The notes under the pieces are model-generated. The model saw nothing but the letters and a program-made list of their open reading frames with translations, was not told where the DNA came from and did no database searches. Shown piece after piece: positions 1 to 9,101 of a stretch of DNA of 64,000 bases (the stretch's first letter is position 1; each line of letters starts with the position of its first letter). The position numbers and the translations under genes were made by a program. Source of the DNA: Sinorhizobium medicae. GTDB taxonomy: Bacteria; Pseudomonadota; Alphaproteobacteria; Rhizobiales; Rhizobiaceae. Location of the stretch: the NCBI RefSeq assembly GCF_007827695.1, contig NZ_VITA01000006.1, forward strand, positions 248,001 through 312,000, given 5' to 3'.

Positions 1-1025
1 TCCCGATCCTGATGGCCTCCTGGAAGCTGGCGCCGGCGCTTGCCGCCGGAAATTGCGTCGTGCTCAAGCCCGCCGAGCAGACGCCGGGTTCGATCCTCGT
101 CTGGGCTGACCTGGTCGGCGATCTCCTGCCGCCGGGCGTCCTCAACATCGTAAACGGTTTCGGCCTCGAAGCGGGCAAGCCGCTTGCCACAAGCCCGCGT
201 ATCGCCAAGATCGCCTTCACCGGCGAGACGACGACCGGGCGGCTGATCATGCAGTATGCCAGCCAGAACCTCATTCCCGTCACGCTGGAGCTTGGCGGAA
301 AGTCGCCGAACATCTTCTTCGCGGACGTCGCCAGCGAAGACGACGACTTCTTCGACAAGGCGCTCGAAGGCTTTGCCATGTTCGCGCTGAACCAGGGTGA
401 GGTCTGCACCTGCCCGAGCCGGGCGCTTGTCCAGGAGAGCATCTACGACCGCTTCATGGAGCGGGCGGTAAAGAGGGTCGAGGCGATCCGCCAGGGTAAT
501 CCGCTCGATGCGGCAACCATGATCGGTGCCCAGGCGTCGAGCGAACAGCTCGAGAAAATCCTCGCCTATATCGAGATCGGCAAGGAGGAAGGCGCGGACG
601 TCCTGACAGGCGGAGGACGCAATGTGCTCGAAGGCGATCTTTCCGGCGGCTATTACGTCAAACCGACCGTGTTCCACGGTCACAACAAGATGCGCATCTT
701 CCAGGAGGAGATTTTTGGGCCGGTCGTGTCGGTGACGACCTTCAAGACGGAAGCCGAGGCGCTGGAAATCGCCAACGATACGCTTTACGGCCTCGGCGCC
801 GGTGTGTGGAGCCGCGATGCGAACCGCTGCTACCGCTTCGGCCGCGAGATTCAGGCGGGCCGCGTGTGGACCAATTGCTATCACGCCTATCCGGCCCATG
901 CTGCTTTCGGCGGCTACAAGCAATCCGGCATCGGGCGCGAGACGCATAAGATGATGCTCGACCACTATCAGCAGACGAAGAACATGCTGGTCAGCTACAG
1001 CCCGAAGGCGCTCGGCTTCTTCTGA
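1..1025 (+). CDS. aldehyde dehydrogenase, 5' end outside window
   Basis: This is the C-terminal part of an NAD(P)+-dependent aldehyde dehydrogenase; the reading frame is open from base 3, so the start lies before the window. The visible part begins inside the cofactor-binding domain ([17 protein letters not shown], then [10 protein letters not shown]). The general base is the Glu of [11 protein letters not shown] and the catalytic Cys is the first Cys of [11 protein letters not shown]. The EVCTCPSR form of the cysteine motif is typical of the AldA/ExaC-like acetaldehyde and alcohol-pathway subgroup. The C-terminus has the usual [11 protein letters not shown] motif. The DUF779 gene 80 bases downstream is the usual partner of this subgroup. 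The exact substrate cannot be read from sequence. Confidence 0.95.
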   Translation, partial: PILMASWKLAPALAAGNCVVLKPAEQTPGSILVWADLVGDLLPPGVLNIVNGFGLEAGKPLATSPRIAKIAFTGETTTGRLIMQYASQNLIPVTLELGGKSPNIFFADVASEDDDFFDKALEGFAMFALNQGEVCTCPSRALVQESIYDRFMERAVKRVEAIRQGNPLDAATMIGAQASSEQLEKILAYIEIGKEEGADVLTGGGRNVLEGDLSGGYYVKPTVFHGHNKMRIFQEEIFGPVVSVTTFKTEAEALEIANDTLYGLGAGVWSRDANRCYRFGREIQAGRVWTNCYHAYPAHAAFGGYKQSGIGRETHKMMLDHYQQTKNMLVSYSPKALGFF

Positions 1026-1106
1026 TCCGGCTGAAACCTATCGATCCCGCGGGCTCCCGATCGTTCGTCGGGGGCCCTGCGGCATTTGCGAAGGAGGAGA
1101 TGCAAA

Positions 1107-1487
1107 TTGACGAATGACGCAACGGTGCCGCGCGTGCTAGCGACGGATGCTGCGGTAGATCTCATCCGCGAAATCCGCCGCGATCATCCGGACATACTCT
1201 TTCATCAGTCGGGCGGCTGCTGCGACGGCTCATCGCCCATGTGCTACCCGGCCGACGACTACATCGTCGGCGACAACGACGTGAAGCTTGGCGAGATCGA
1301 CGGCGTGCCGGTCTATATCAGCTCAAGCCAATACGAGGTCTGGAAGCACACGCAGCTGATCATCGATGTCGTACCCGGCCGCGGTGGGATGTTTTCGCTC
1401 GAAAACGGCCGGGAGAAGCGCTTTCTCACCCGCTCGCGTCTGCTGGGCGGCGGCGGCGACGCGTGCGCGGTGCAGGCTCGAGGCTGA
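1107..1487 (+). CDS. DUF779 family protein, partner of aldehyde dehydrogenase
   Basis: Small cytosolic protein of about 126 residues in the DUF779 family, whose genes commonly sit directly downstream of aldehyde dehydrogenase genes. It has the conserved cysteine-rich stretch HQSGGCCDGSSPMC near the N-terminus and the ISSSQYEVWKHTQLIIDVVPG core. Its biochemical role is unknown; the paired cysteines suggest metal binding or a redox role (inference). I chose the TTG at 1107 because an AAGGAGG ribosome site ends about 9 bases before it. The longer frame from 1086 would translate through that site, and the ATG at 1100 is out of frame and stops at once. Confidence 0.85.
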   Translation: MTNDATVPRVLATDAAVDLIREIRRDHPDILFHQSGGCCDGSSPMCYPADDYIVGDNDVKLGEIDGVPVYISSSQYEVWKHTQLIIDVVPGRGGMFSLENGREKRFLTRSRLLGGGGDACAVQARG

Positions 1488-1559
1488 AGCTCTCGAACTG
1501 TTCGCTTTTTGTTCGTTTCATGCTATCGCGTCTCGTCTGCAGCGGCGAGAGTAGAGCAC

Positions 1560-2390
1560 ATGGAAAATCAACAAGACAAGCACAGGGCATTCCGCGCCCT
1601 GCATGATCGTCAGGGCGCTTTCGTAATTCCCAATCCCTGGGATGCAGGTTCTGCGCGAATCCTCGCGGCGCTCGGCTTCGAGGCGCTGGCGACGACGAGC
1701 GCCGGCCTTGCCTTTTCCATTGGCCGAAGGGATTCGTCGGCGGCTCTCTCGCGGGACGTCATATTGCAGAATGCCCGCGACATCGTCGGTGCGACCGATT
1801 TGCCCGTGTCCGCCGATCTGGAGGACGGATTTGGTAAAGATCCCCTGTCCTGCGCCGAAACGATTTCGCTGGCGGCAGGCGTCGGGCTCGTCGGCGGCTC
1901 GATCGAGGATGCGACCGGCGATGCCGCCGACCGCGTTTTCGAGTTCAGCCTGGCGGTGGAACGCGTTGCCGCGGCCGCGGAGGAGGCGCGCAAACACCCC
2001 TTCGTCCTGACGGCCCGGGCGGAGAACTTCCTGTGCGGGCGGTACGACCTCGACGACACCATCCGGCGCCTCGTCGCATTCGAGGAAGCCGGCGCGGATG
2101 TGCTCTACGCTCCAGGGCTGCCGGATATCGAAGCCATCCGCACGGTCTGCTCTGCCGTCAAGCGCCCGGTCAACGTCGTCATGGGGCTGGCGGGGCAGGT
2201 GTACTCGGTGGAACAGCTGCAAGAGGCAGGTGTGAAGCGCATCAGTGTCGGCGGCTCGTTTGCACGGGCGGCCCTTGCAGGACTCATGAGCGCGGCACGG
2301 GAGGTCAAGGAGCGCGGCACGTTCAACTATTCCAAAAGTGCCATGCCAGCCGCCGAAGCGGCATCCTATATGCTCGACGCCAAGAGATGA
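1560..2390 (+). CDS. isocitrate lyase/PEP mutase superfamily protein
   Basis: A (beta/alpha)8-barrel enzyme of the phosphoenolpyruvate mutase/isocitrate lyase superfamily, 276 residues. Visible markers are the N-terminal PNPWDAGSARIL, the acidic Mg2+-binding segment SADLEDGFG and the following GGSIEDATGD. The KKCGH catalytic-cysteine loop of isocitrate and methylisocitrate lyases is absent; TARAENFL occupies the equivalent area. It is therefore more likely an oxaloacetate-decarboxylase-like or carboxyphosphonoenolpyruvate-type enzyme, cleaving or forming C-C or P-C bonds in a 2-oxo acid. The start is the ATG at 1560; the frame is open further upstream to 1509 but without a ribosome site. It lies 72 bases after DUF779 on the same strand. 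Substrate unknown. Confidence 0.85.
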   Translation: MENQQDKHRAFRALHDRQGAFVIPNPWDAGSARILAALGFEALATTSAGLAFSIGRRDSSAALSRDVILQNARDIVGATDLPVSADLEDGFGKDPLSCAETISLAAGVGLVGGSIEDATGDAADRVFEFSLAVERVAAAAEEARKHPFVLTARAENFLCGRYDLDDTIRRLVAFEEAGADVLYAPGLPDIEAIRTVCSAVKRPVNVVMGLAGQVYSVEQLQEAGVKRISVGGSFARAALAGLMSAAREVKERGTFNYSKSAMPAAEAASYMLDAKR

Positions 2391-2441
2391 ATGGCGGTCG
2401 CGTTCACAGGGATCAGCAGCGCCGCTTCTGCGGCGCAAGCG

Positions 2442-3374
2442 TCAGTCGAACAGGCTCGAAACCGATTCTTCCTGGCTCGTGCGGCTAATCGCTTCGCCGA
2501 GCAGTGCTGCGGTCGAGATGACGCGGACGTTGTGCGCCGACTGGACCGCCGTCGTCGGCTGGATCGAGTCGGTGATCACCAGTTCTTTCAGCATCGAGGA
2601 CGTGACCCGGGCGACTGCGCCCCCCGAGAGCACGCCATGGGTGATGTAGGCGGTGACACTGGTCGCACCGTTCTTCAGCAAGGCCTCGGCGGCGTTGCAG
2701 AGCGTACCGCCGGAATCGACGATATCGTCGATGAGGAGGCAGTCCTTGCCGTTGACTTCGCCGATGACGTTCATGACCTCGGATTCACCGGGCCGGTCGC
2801 GGCGCTTGTCGACGATCGCAAGCAGACAGTCCAGTCGTTTGGCAAGCGCCCGGGCACGTACCACGCCGCCCACATCGGGCGAAACGACCATGACATTCTT
2901 GAGATTGTAGTTCTCCTTCACGTCGCGCGCGAGGATCGGAATGGCGTAGAGGTTGTCGGTCGGAATATCGAAGAAGCCCTGGATCTGCCCAGCGTGAAGA
3001 TCGAGGGTCAGAACGCGGTCGGCGCCGGCTTCGGTGATGAGATTGGCGACCAGCTTGGCGGATATGGGTGTGCGGGGGCCGGGTTTGCGGTCCTGCCGGG
3101 CATAGCCGAAATAAGGAAGCACGGCAGTGATGCGGCGGGCGGAGGAACGGCGGACCGCGTCGATCATGATGAGGAGTTCCATCAGATGATCGTTCGTTGG
3201 GAAGGACGTCGACTGGACGATGAAGACGTCCTCGCCGCGCACGTTCTCGCCGATTTCGACGAAGATTTCCTGATCGGCGAAGCGCCTTACTGTGGCTTTG
3301 CCGAGCGGCAGGTTGAGATAGTTGCAGATCGCTTCGGCCAGCAGCCGGTTCGAATTGCCTGCGAAAACCTTCAT
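2442..3374 (-). CDS. prs: ribose-phosphate pyrophosphokinase
   Basis: Makes phosphoribosyl pyrophosphate from ribose 5-phosphate and ATP for purine, pyrimidine, His, Trp and NAD synthesis. The 310-residue length matches the bacterial class I enzyme. Motifs seen: [16 protein letters not shown] at the start, [11 protein letters not shown], the ATP site around [21 protein letters not shown], the catalytic flexible loop with KRRD, and the PRPP signature [19 protein letters not shown]. The start at 3374 is preceded by AAGGCGGA; the open frame reaches 3467 but the extra residues are unlike the family. It is transcribed convergently toward the mutase-like gene, with a gap of about 50 bases. Confidence 0.97.
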   Translation of the reverse strand: MKVFAGNSNRLLAEAICNYLNLPLGKATVRRFADQEIFVEIGENVRGEDVFIVQSTSFPTNDHLMELLIMIDAVRRSSARRITAVLPYFGYARQDRKPGPRTPISAKLVANLITEAGADRVLTLDLHAGQIQGFFDIPTDNLYAIPILARDVKENYNLKNVMVVSPDVGGVVRARALAKRLDCLLAIVDKRRDRPGESEVMNVIGEVNGKDCLLIDDIVDSGGTLCNAAEALLKNGATSVTAYITHGVLSGGAVARVTSSMLKELVITDSIQPTTAVQSAHNVRVISTAALLGEAISRTSQEESVSSLFD

Positions 3375-3658
3375 TGACGGTCCGCCTTGAGCTGGCGCGG
3401 CCACGTCCGGTCGTCCGGGGGGTGGGTTCTCCGCGCAGATTCCGTGAGCCATTCCGATTGCGGGCAATCACTTGCGGACGGCCGCCGTCAGAGCTGATCG
3501 GCCGCTTTTTAGCGTCCTTGAAGGTGAATGCAAGGGGATTGCTGCGGCGCAGCGCTCAATATGCGAAAAACTTTGCGTCAAGTGGCCAAGTTGACGATGA
3601 TTCCTGGCCCGTTGACGAGAATCGAGAAACGCAGGTGGGCGATAGCCGGGTGGACGCG

Positions 3659-4537
3659 CTATCCGCCGATCGACCGGCGCCATTCCAGATAGGCGTCGAT
3701 CGTCTCGTTGCCGATCGCCTCCATAGTCTCAGCCGGAACGGCGCTCCAGGGGTCGGCAGCGGTGTTTGCAACCGTGTCCTGTCCCTGAATGCGATGGAGG
3801 CGATTGCCGCCGCCGTCGAGTATGTCCCAGACATAGACGACGGTGGTCTTGCCTCCGTCGTTCAGCGCCGAAAAATAGCCCTTGAGAATATGGTCGCTGG
3901 TCTTGTCGGTGGAGCTCTTGATGGCGATTCCCTGAGCTCGCGCCGACGCGCCGAGCTGTTTTGAAAGTGGCGTGACCGCCTGCACCGGGGCGCCGATGAT
4001 CGGCAGGAAGCGGATCCCCCCCGAGCCGGTTGCAGCCGTAGCAGGCGACGCGGCGGCCTGTTGCGTTTGCGCGGGAACCTCCGCCGTTTCGGCGGGTGCG
4101 GTCTGCTCGCCGCCGCTCTCCTGTGGCGCCTCTTCCACGGGAGGCGCCTGATGCTGAACGATTTGGGAGCGCTCCTCCTGAGGCTGTATTGCCTGCACCG
4201 GCGATTCGCCCCCGGCGAGGCGGCTTGCCTGGCCTTCCAGTGTGCCGGCCGGGTCGGTGTAATCGCTATAGCCGACATTGCCGGTCCCGTGCTGCGGGGG
4301 CGGGCTCGAAATGTTCGGCTGCGCAGCGAAGGCGGCGGTGCGGCCAGGCGGCACGTCTTCCATCGGCATCACCGCTGTTTGTGCCGACATGGCGTCGAGA
4401 TCCGACTGGGTCACCGGCGGCGAGCGGAAGCTGCCTTCACCCACATCCACCTGCGGGATCAGGGCGTCCGTCGTGTTGCAGCCGGCCAAAGCTGCGGCAA
4501 GGCCAAGGCTTGCGATCGGATTGATCTGCTTGCGCAT
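3659..4537 (-). CDS. predicted lipoprotein, low-complexity Pro/Ala/Gln-rich
   Basis: A 292-residue envelope protein. The N-terminus MRKQINPIASLGLAAALAGC is a lipoprotein signal with the lipobox LAGC, so Cys20 should be lipidated. Residues 80-175 are rich in Gln, Glu, Ala and Pro (linker-like), followed by a folded C-terminal part containing ILKGYFSALNDGGKTTVVYVWDILD and a conserved-looking end DAYLEWRRSIGG. I recognise this as a conserved rhizobial hypothetical lipoprotein but know no function. The start at 4537 is chosen over 4546 because GGTGGGAACG precedes it and it gives a compact signal peptide. Confidence 0.8.
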   Translation of the reverse strand: MRKQINPIASLGLAAALAGCNTTDALIPQVDVGEGSFRSPPVTQSDLDAMSAQTAVMPMEDVPPGRTAAFAAQPNISSPPPQHGTGNVGYSDYTDPAGTLEGQASRLAGGESPVQAIQPQEERSQIVQHQAPPVEEAPQESGGEQTAPAETAEVPAQTQQAAASPATAATGSGGIRFLPIIGAPVQAVTPLSKQLGASARAQGIAIKSSTDKTSDHILKGYFSALNDGGKTTVVYVWDILDGGGNRLHRIQGQDTVANTAADPWSAVPAETMEAIGNETIDAYLEWRRSIGG

Positions 4538-4557
4538 CGTTCCCACCGTCTCCGCTG

Positions 4558-4610
4558 GATCACGATGATCTTAGGTCGAATCGACTTAGGATCATGACCG
4601 TGATCGCTTC
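4558..4610. repeat. dispersed palindromic intergenic repeat, copy 1
   Basis: Imperfect inverted repeat running GATCACGATGATCTTAGGTC / GACTTAGGATCATGACCGTG with a short centre, ending GATCGCTTC. It lies between the lipoprotein and the M24-fold gene. Near-identical full copies occur at 12807-12858 and 41519-41566, with half copies at 15012-15045 and 44277-44305. The GATCACGATG...CATGACGTGATCGCTTC design recurs, so this is a repeat family and not a local hairpin. Confidence 0.75.
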
Positions 4611-4794
4611 CAAAGAGTTGAGACGCGGGACGCGGGCGGAAAGCCGCCCGCACTCTTCCTCATCCCGCTCCCGAACATCGGGCGCCGGTTGCGGCCGCTG
4701 CAGCGTCGCACGTTCCATGAACGCTCAAAGGTTCTGCAGCGGGATCAGCCGCCGACACCGTTTCACTTCAGGCGGAAATCATAGGGCGATTTCC

Positions 4795-5946
4795 TTACGC
4801 AGATATGAAGTCCAGTCCGTAGCGCGAAAGAGGCCGCGGGGTGTCGGCTGTGGTGAGGTAGGTCTGGCCAAGCGTCATCGCGGTGCCGCTGTCCGAATCC
4901 ATGATGATCATGTGGACGAAGAGCGACATGTCGGGCTCGATCTCCTGGGGGTTGCCGACATGGAACATCTGGTGCTCCATCCAGGAAGGCGAAAAGCGTG
5001 CGCCGAGCGAATAGCCGCAGGCGTTCAGGCGGTGACGGGCAAGCCCGCGCTCGTCCATGATCTTGGCATGAACGTCGAAGACGGTGCCGAAGGTGTTTCC
5101 GGGCCGAAGCACCATTTCGATCGCCTGGATCGTTTCCCGGCAGGCGCTGTAAAGCTCCCGATGCCGGTTGGTCGGTTCGCCGATAACGATCGTGCGCATC
5201 ATTGCCGCGTGATAGTGGGCGCTGACGCCCGCCCATTCGAGGGTGAGCTGGTCGCTGGCATCGAGGTTTCTCCGTCCTGCCTTGTAGCGGCAGAGCAATG
5301 CGTCGGCCCCGGATCCTATGATGAATTCATTGGCGGGATAGTCGCCGCCGCCGGCGAAAACCGCGCCTTGCATCGCAGCCAGGATATCCGCCTCGCTGCC
5401 GCCCGGACGGATCAGCGGCAGCGCAGCGTCGAGCGCGTCGTCGGCAAGGCTCGCCGCCTTCTCGACATGGGCAATTTCCGCCGGACTCTTGATCAGGCGC
5501 AGGCGGCTGACAAGCAGCGATGCGTCGACCAGTTCCCCGAAAGTTGAGAGCTGGTGATCCACGAGGCGCGCGGTTTTGCCGGTCATGCCATGGGTATCGT
5601 ATTCGACTCCGATGCGGCAGCCGAGGAGATCGAGCTCGCTGAGCAGGTTCTTGAGATCCATGGCCGGATCGGCATTGACGCGGTCAACCCAGATCTCGAT
5701 GCGCTCGATATTCGACGTGTGGCGCGCCTGCCGCAGGTCGGCCGATCGGGTGAGCAGGACCATCGAACCATCCCGCTTGACGACGAGCGTCTGGAAGAAG
5801 CAATAGCCGAATGTGTCATAGCCGGTAAGCCAGTACATGCTTTCCTGTGCGAAGAGCAGCACGGCGTCGAGTTTCTCTTCCTGCATCTTGGCCGTGAGCC
5901 TCGCCAGGCGGGCCGCATATTCCTCTTCGGCGAAGTGAAGCGCCAT
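4795..5946 (-). CDS. M24/creatinase-fold protein with non-canonical metal ligands
   Basis: A 383-residue pita-bread-fold protein: N-terminal creatinase-like domain (residues 1-150) and C-terminal M24 domain (about 160-383). At the positions where Xaa-Pro peptidases carry metal ligands the sequence differs. The DxG...D segment reads LTLEWAGVSAHYHAAMMRT, the HGxG segment reads NACGYSLGARF, and the EPG-type Glu segment reads PDMSLFVHMIIMD. This points to a creatinase-like or ectoine-hydrolase-like hydrolase, or a pseudoenzyme, and not an active dinuclear peptidase. The start at 5946 follows GGGAGG and lies 1 base after the pgeF stop, so the two are probably cotranscribed. Confidence 0.8.
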   Translation of the reverse strand: MALHFAEEEYAARLARLTAKMQEEKLDAVLLFAQESMYWLTGYDTFGYCFFQTLVVKRDGSMVLLTRSADLRQARHTSNIERIEIWVDRVNADPAMDLKNLLSELDLLGCRIGVEYDTHGMTGKTARLVDHQLSTFGELVDASLLVSRLRLIKSPAEIAHVEKAASLADDALDAALPLIRPGGSEADILAAMQGAVFAGGGDYPANEFIIGSGADALLCRYKAGRRNLDASDQLTLEWAGVSAHYHAAMMRTIVIGEPTNRHRELYSACRETIQAIEMVLRPGNTFGTVFDVHAKIMDERGLARHRLNACGYSLGARFSPSWMEHQMFHVGNPQEIEPDMSLFVHMIIMDSDSGTAMTLGQTYLTTADTPRPLSRYGLDFISA

Positions 5947-5947
5947 C

Positions 5948-6742
5948 TCAAGCCTCCCGTATGGAAATCGCGGATATCTGCCGTCCATAGTCAGGCTCCT
6001 GCCTGTGCGTGGTACGGCGGTAGGAGAAAAAGCGGTCCTCGTCGGCATAGGTGCAGATGCCGAGATTTTCCGCGGTCACGCCGGCTTCCGCCAGACGCCG
6101 GACCGTCAGTCCGGGCAGATCGAACATGGCATGGCCGTCGCGGCCGGACGGGGTGAAAAAGGACTTGTAGCTTGCATCTGCGGCGACGAAACGGGCCACG
6201 AATTCGGGGCCAACCTCGTAATGCCTCCGGCTGATCGACGGGCCCAGGCAGGCAATGACACGCTCGCGACGGGCACCAAGCGAGATCATCGCTTCGATGG
6301 TGCTTTCGAGCACGCCGCCCAGCGCACCCTTCCATCCGGCATGGGCGGCACCGATCACGCCTGCTTCCGGATCGGCAAACAGAACTGGTCCGCAGTCGGC
6401 AGAAAGAACGCCGAGAACGATGCCGGGGGTCGCCGTCACCAGTGCATCGGCATCCGGCCGCGTGCCGTCATAGCTGGCGTCGACGATGATCGCATCCGGT
6501 GAATGGATCTGGTGCACAGTCGCAAGCCGCCGTGGCTCCGCATTGAACCAGCGGGCGACCCGAGCGCGATTTGTGCCGACTCGTTCCCGGTCGTCGTGAG
6601 AGCCGAGACCGACATTCAAGCCGCGATAGATGCCCTCGGACACGCCTCCCTCGCGGGTGAAATAGCCGTGTGCGATTGACGGGCCTGCCTTTGCGCCGAA
6701 GAGCGGGCTCTGCACAGGGGATAGCGAGGCATCATCCTGCAT
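5948..6742 (-). CDS. pgeF: peptidoglycan editing factor / multicopper-polyphenol-oxidase-like protein
   Basis: A 264-residue protein of the YfiH/PgeF/LACC1 family. Family members are Zn-dependent and have been described both as purine nucleoside-active enzymes and as factors that keep non-standard residues out of peptidoglycan precursors. The metal triad is visible: His in TVHQIHSPDAI, Cys in SADCGPVLFADP, and His in GAAHAGWKGAL. The C-terminal NLGICTYADEDRFFSYRR is also typical. The start is ATG at 6742, giving MQDDASLSPVQSPLF; the frame runs further upstream but that part is unlike the family. It is the third of four minus-strand genes in order lgt, methyltransferase, pgeF, M24-fold gene. 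Confidence 0.92.
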   Translation of the reverse strand: MQDDASLSPVQSPLFGAKAGPSIAHGYFTREGGVSEGIYRGLNVGLGSHDDRERVGTNRARVARWFNAEPRRLATVHQIHSPDAIIVDASYDGTRPDADALVTATPGIVLGVLSADCGPVLFADPEAGVIGAAHAGWKGALGGVLESTIEAMISLGARRERVIACLGPSISRRHYEVGPEFVARFVAADASYKSFFTPSGRDGHAMFDLPGLTVRRLAEAGVTAENLGICTYADEDRFFSYRRTTHRQEPDYGRQISAISIREA

Positions 6743-6869
6743 TCGGTGTTTTCGCCCTCGTGATTTTCTAAGTTCATTGGAATTGAGGGCGCATTGCGGC
6801 CCGTCGACTTGCAGCTGATTTGCCGCCGCGATGTTGACCCGGCGGACCGGCACTGTCAATCGCCCCGCT

Positions 6870-7973
6870 CTAGGGCGCCTTCTTCTGAAAGGGTGCCAGG
6901 GCGACTTCCGGACTGCTGACCACCAGTACCTTGAACAATTCTCCCATCTTGCCCGGGCCGGAGCCCGCAAGCCGTTCGACATCGTCGCGAATGCCTTCCT
7001 GCGTCGATTCGCCCTTGTCCCGGCCAAGCGCTGCGGCGCGTTCCAGGAGGCCGAGGCCGACCAGGAAATCGCCCTGACGGACGAGTCCGTTTACCTGTAC
7101 CCCTTCCGCTTTCGCCCGGCTCGCCAATTGCTCGAAATCGACATGGCTGGTCATGTCGGCGAAACCCGGATTGGCGAGTGGCGGATCGTATTCATGGTTT
7201 CGCACGGCCTGCAGAGTGTCGCCGTAGCCGGTCGCCAGATGGCCGTAGTCGATGATGAGCGCCGTGCCGCCGCCGGCGCGAAGGCGCTCGCAGAGCGCGG
7301 CCATCACGGCGTCGCGAGCCGGCGCGATTTCGAAGATCGTGCCTTCGGGAACAGAGGCGGCCGGAGTGGGAAGAAGCGTCGGATCAATGCCGCCAGCGCC
7401 TGCGGCAAATGTCAGTCGATCCTCCGTATCGAGGCCGATCATGCGTTCGCGGAAGCCCTGCGGGGTCCGCACGAACTGACGGATCGGGATTGCGTCGAAA
7501 AGCTCGTTCGCAGCCAGGAGCAGGAATCCCGACGGCAGGCTGTCGAAGCTCTCATGCCAGCGAATCTTGCCTTCGTGCTCGGCCAAACCCTTGGCTTGCA
7601 CCTCGCGAAGCCGATCGCTGGTCTCGACGAGATGCACCGTCGCCGTCCCGTAAAGCGTCGGCGCCAGCCGGCGGATGACGCGCAACATGTCGGACATCAT
7701 CGTGCCGCGACCTGGCCCGATCTCGCTTATAATGGCATTTGCGGGTGCTCCGTGCTGCTGCCAGGCATGCACGAGGAATATGCCGATCATCTCGCCGAAA
7801 AGCTGACTGATCTCCGGCGCGGTGGTGAAGTCGCCAGCCGCCCCGAAAGGCTCACGGACGCGATAGTAGCCGTGCTGCGGATCAGCAAGGCAGAGGGAGA
7901 AATAGTCGGTAACGCTGATCGGTCCATTGGCCCGGATCAGCGCCTTGATCTTGTCGGCGAGAGGATTCGTCAT
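6870..7973 (-). CDS. MidA/NDUFAF7-family SAM-dependent methyltransferase
   Basis: A 367-residue class I methyltransferase of the MidA family. The mitochondrial relative NDUFAF7 dimethylates an arginine of complex I subunit NDUFS2, so a role in complex I assembly is plausible (inference). Seen: ISVTDYFSLCLADPQHGYY near the N-terminus, GDFTTAPEISQLFGE, the SAM-binding IISEIGPGRGTMMSDML, LAANELFDAIPIRQF, and the C-terminal QGDFLVGLGLLERA. The start is ATG at 7973, 11 bases after the lgt stop; a TTG at 7988 would overlap lgt. Tight spacing suggests cotranscription with lgt. Confidence 0.9.
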   Translation of the reverse strand: MTNPLADKIKALIRANGPISVTDYFSLCLADPQHGYYRVREPFGAAGDFTTAPEISQLFGEMIGIFLVHAWQQHGAPANAIISEIGPGRGTMMSDMLRVIRRLAPTLYGTATVHLVETSDRLREVQAKGLAEHEGKIRWHESFDSLPSGFLLLAANELFDAIPIRQFVRTPQGFRERMIGLDTEDRLTFAAGAGGIDPTLLPTPAASVPEGTIFEIAPARDAVMAALCERLRAGGGTALIIDYGHLATGYGDTLQAVRNHEYDPPLANPGFADMTSHVDFEQLASRAKAEGVQVNGLVRQGDFLVGLGLLERAAALGRDKGESTQEGIRDDVERLAGSGPGKMGELFKVLVVSSPEVALAPFQKKAP

Positions 7974-7984
7974 GACCCGTCCAG

Positions 7985-8827
7985 TCAAGCGGCGGCGGCA
8001 GCGCTGCGCGCCCGCGCAATGGCCCAGATTCCTATAAGCGCCATCGGCACTGAAAGCACCATGCCCATAGTGAGCCAGTCCCCGGCAAGATAGCCGATCT
8101 GTGCATCCGGTTCGCGGAAGAACTCCACGAAAATGCGGCTTGCGGCATAGCCGCAGACGAATATGCCGGTGACGAGGCCGGGGATTTTCAAAGCTTTGCG
8201 GCGATAGACGAACCAGGCGAGGACGGCGAGAAGAACCAGGCCCTCGAGAGCGGCCTCGTAGAGCTGGCTCGGATGGCGTGCAAAGGGCCCTCCCGTCGGG
8301 AAGACGACCGCCCAGGGCACAGAAGACAGGCGGCCCCAGAGTTCTCCATTGATGAAATTGGCGATGCGGCCAAAGAAAAGTCCGATAGGCACCACGGCAG
8401 CCACCACGTCGAACAGGCTCCAGATGGGGATCGCGTTTCTACGCGCAAAGATGATCATCGCCAGGGTCGTGCCCACAAGACCGCCGTGAAAGGACATGCC
8501 GCCGTTCCAGATCTGGATCGCGCGGAGGGGGTCGTCGAGGATGGAGCCGAGATCGTAGAAGAGTATGTAGCCGATGCGTCCCCCGAGCACGATGCCGCCG
8601 GCGGCCCAGAGCAGGAAATCGTCAAGTTGCGTCAGGTTGCAGGCGGGGGTTCCGTTGCGCCAGAGGGCGGCGTTCTGGACGATGCGGCGCGCATAGAACC
8701 ACCCGAGGAGGATACCCACTACATAGGCGAGGCCGTACCAGCGCACCGCGAGCGGCCCGATCGTGAAGATCACGGGGTCGATTTCGGGGAAGGGGAGAAT
8801 GGCGAGGCGGGTCGCGATGGTTTCCAA
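7985..8827 (-). CDS. lgt: prolipoprotein diacylglyceryl transferase
   Basis: Inner-membrane enzyme that moves diacylglyceryl from phosphatidylglycerol to the lipobox cysteine of prolipoproteins. The length of 280 residues is normal. It has about seven hydrophobic segments, the substrate-binding MSFHGGLVG, the Lgt signature [21 protein letters not shown], and the late [12 protein letters not shown]. It heads a minus-strand series with the MidA-type methyltransferase, pgeF and the M24-fold gene, and diverges from ubiK (gap of 274 bases). It serves the several lipoproteins in this window, such as those at 3659 and 38896. Confidence 0.97.
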   Translation of the reverse strand: METIATRLAILPFPEIDPVIFTIGPLAVRWYGLAYVVGILLGWFYARRIVQNAALWRNGTPACNLTQLDDFLLWAAGGIVLGGRIGYILFYDLGSILDDPLRAIQIWNGGMSFHGGLVGTTLAMIIFARRNAIPIWSLFDVVAAVVPIGLFFGRIANFINGELWGRLSSVPWAVVFPTGGPFARHPSQLYEAALEGLVLLAVLAWFVYRRKALKIPGLVTGIFVCGYAASRIFVEFFREPDAQIGYLAGDWLTMGMVLSVPMALIGIWAIARARSAAAAA

Positions 8828-9101
8828 GATACTCTCTCGTGCCGGACCGATGGTTTGGGCGGAACATGACGAGCGAATGCGGCGCGGTCAAGCACCCCCT
8901 TGCTGCGGCGCAACAAGGGCTCCCGGTCTCTCGACGTACCAGGGCGGCCGAAACACGCTATATTGCTGCATGTCAATTCGAGGGGCCGGGAGATGTCGCG
9001 TTTCGTCGCCGGCGTCATTTTCCTTGCATCCTCCCTTCGGGGGCCCTACCTGAATCAGAGACTTCGCCGCATGTGGCGGACTGGAAATGGAGACCAGAAA
9101 G

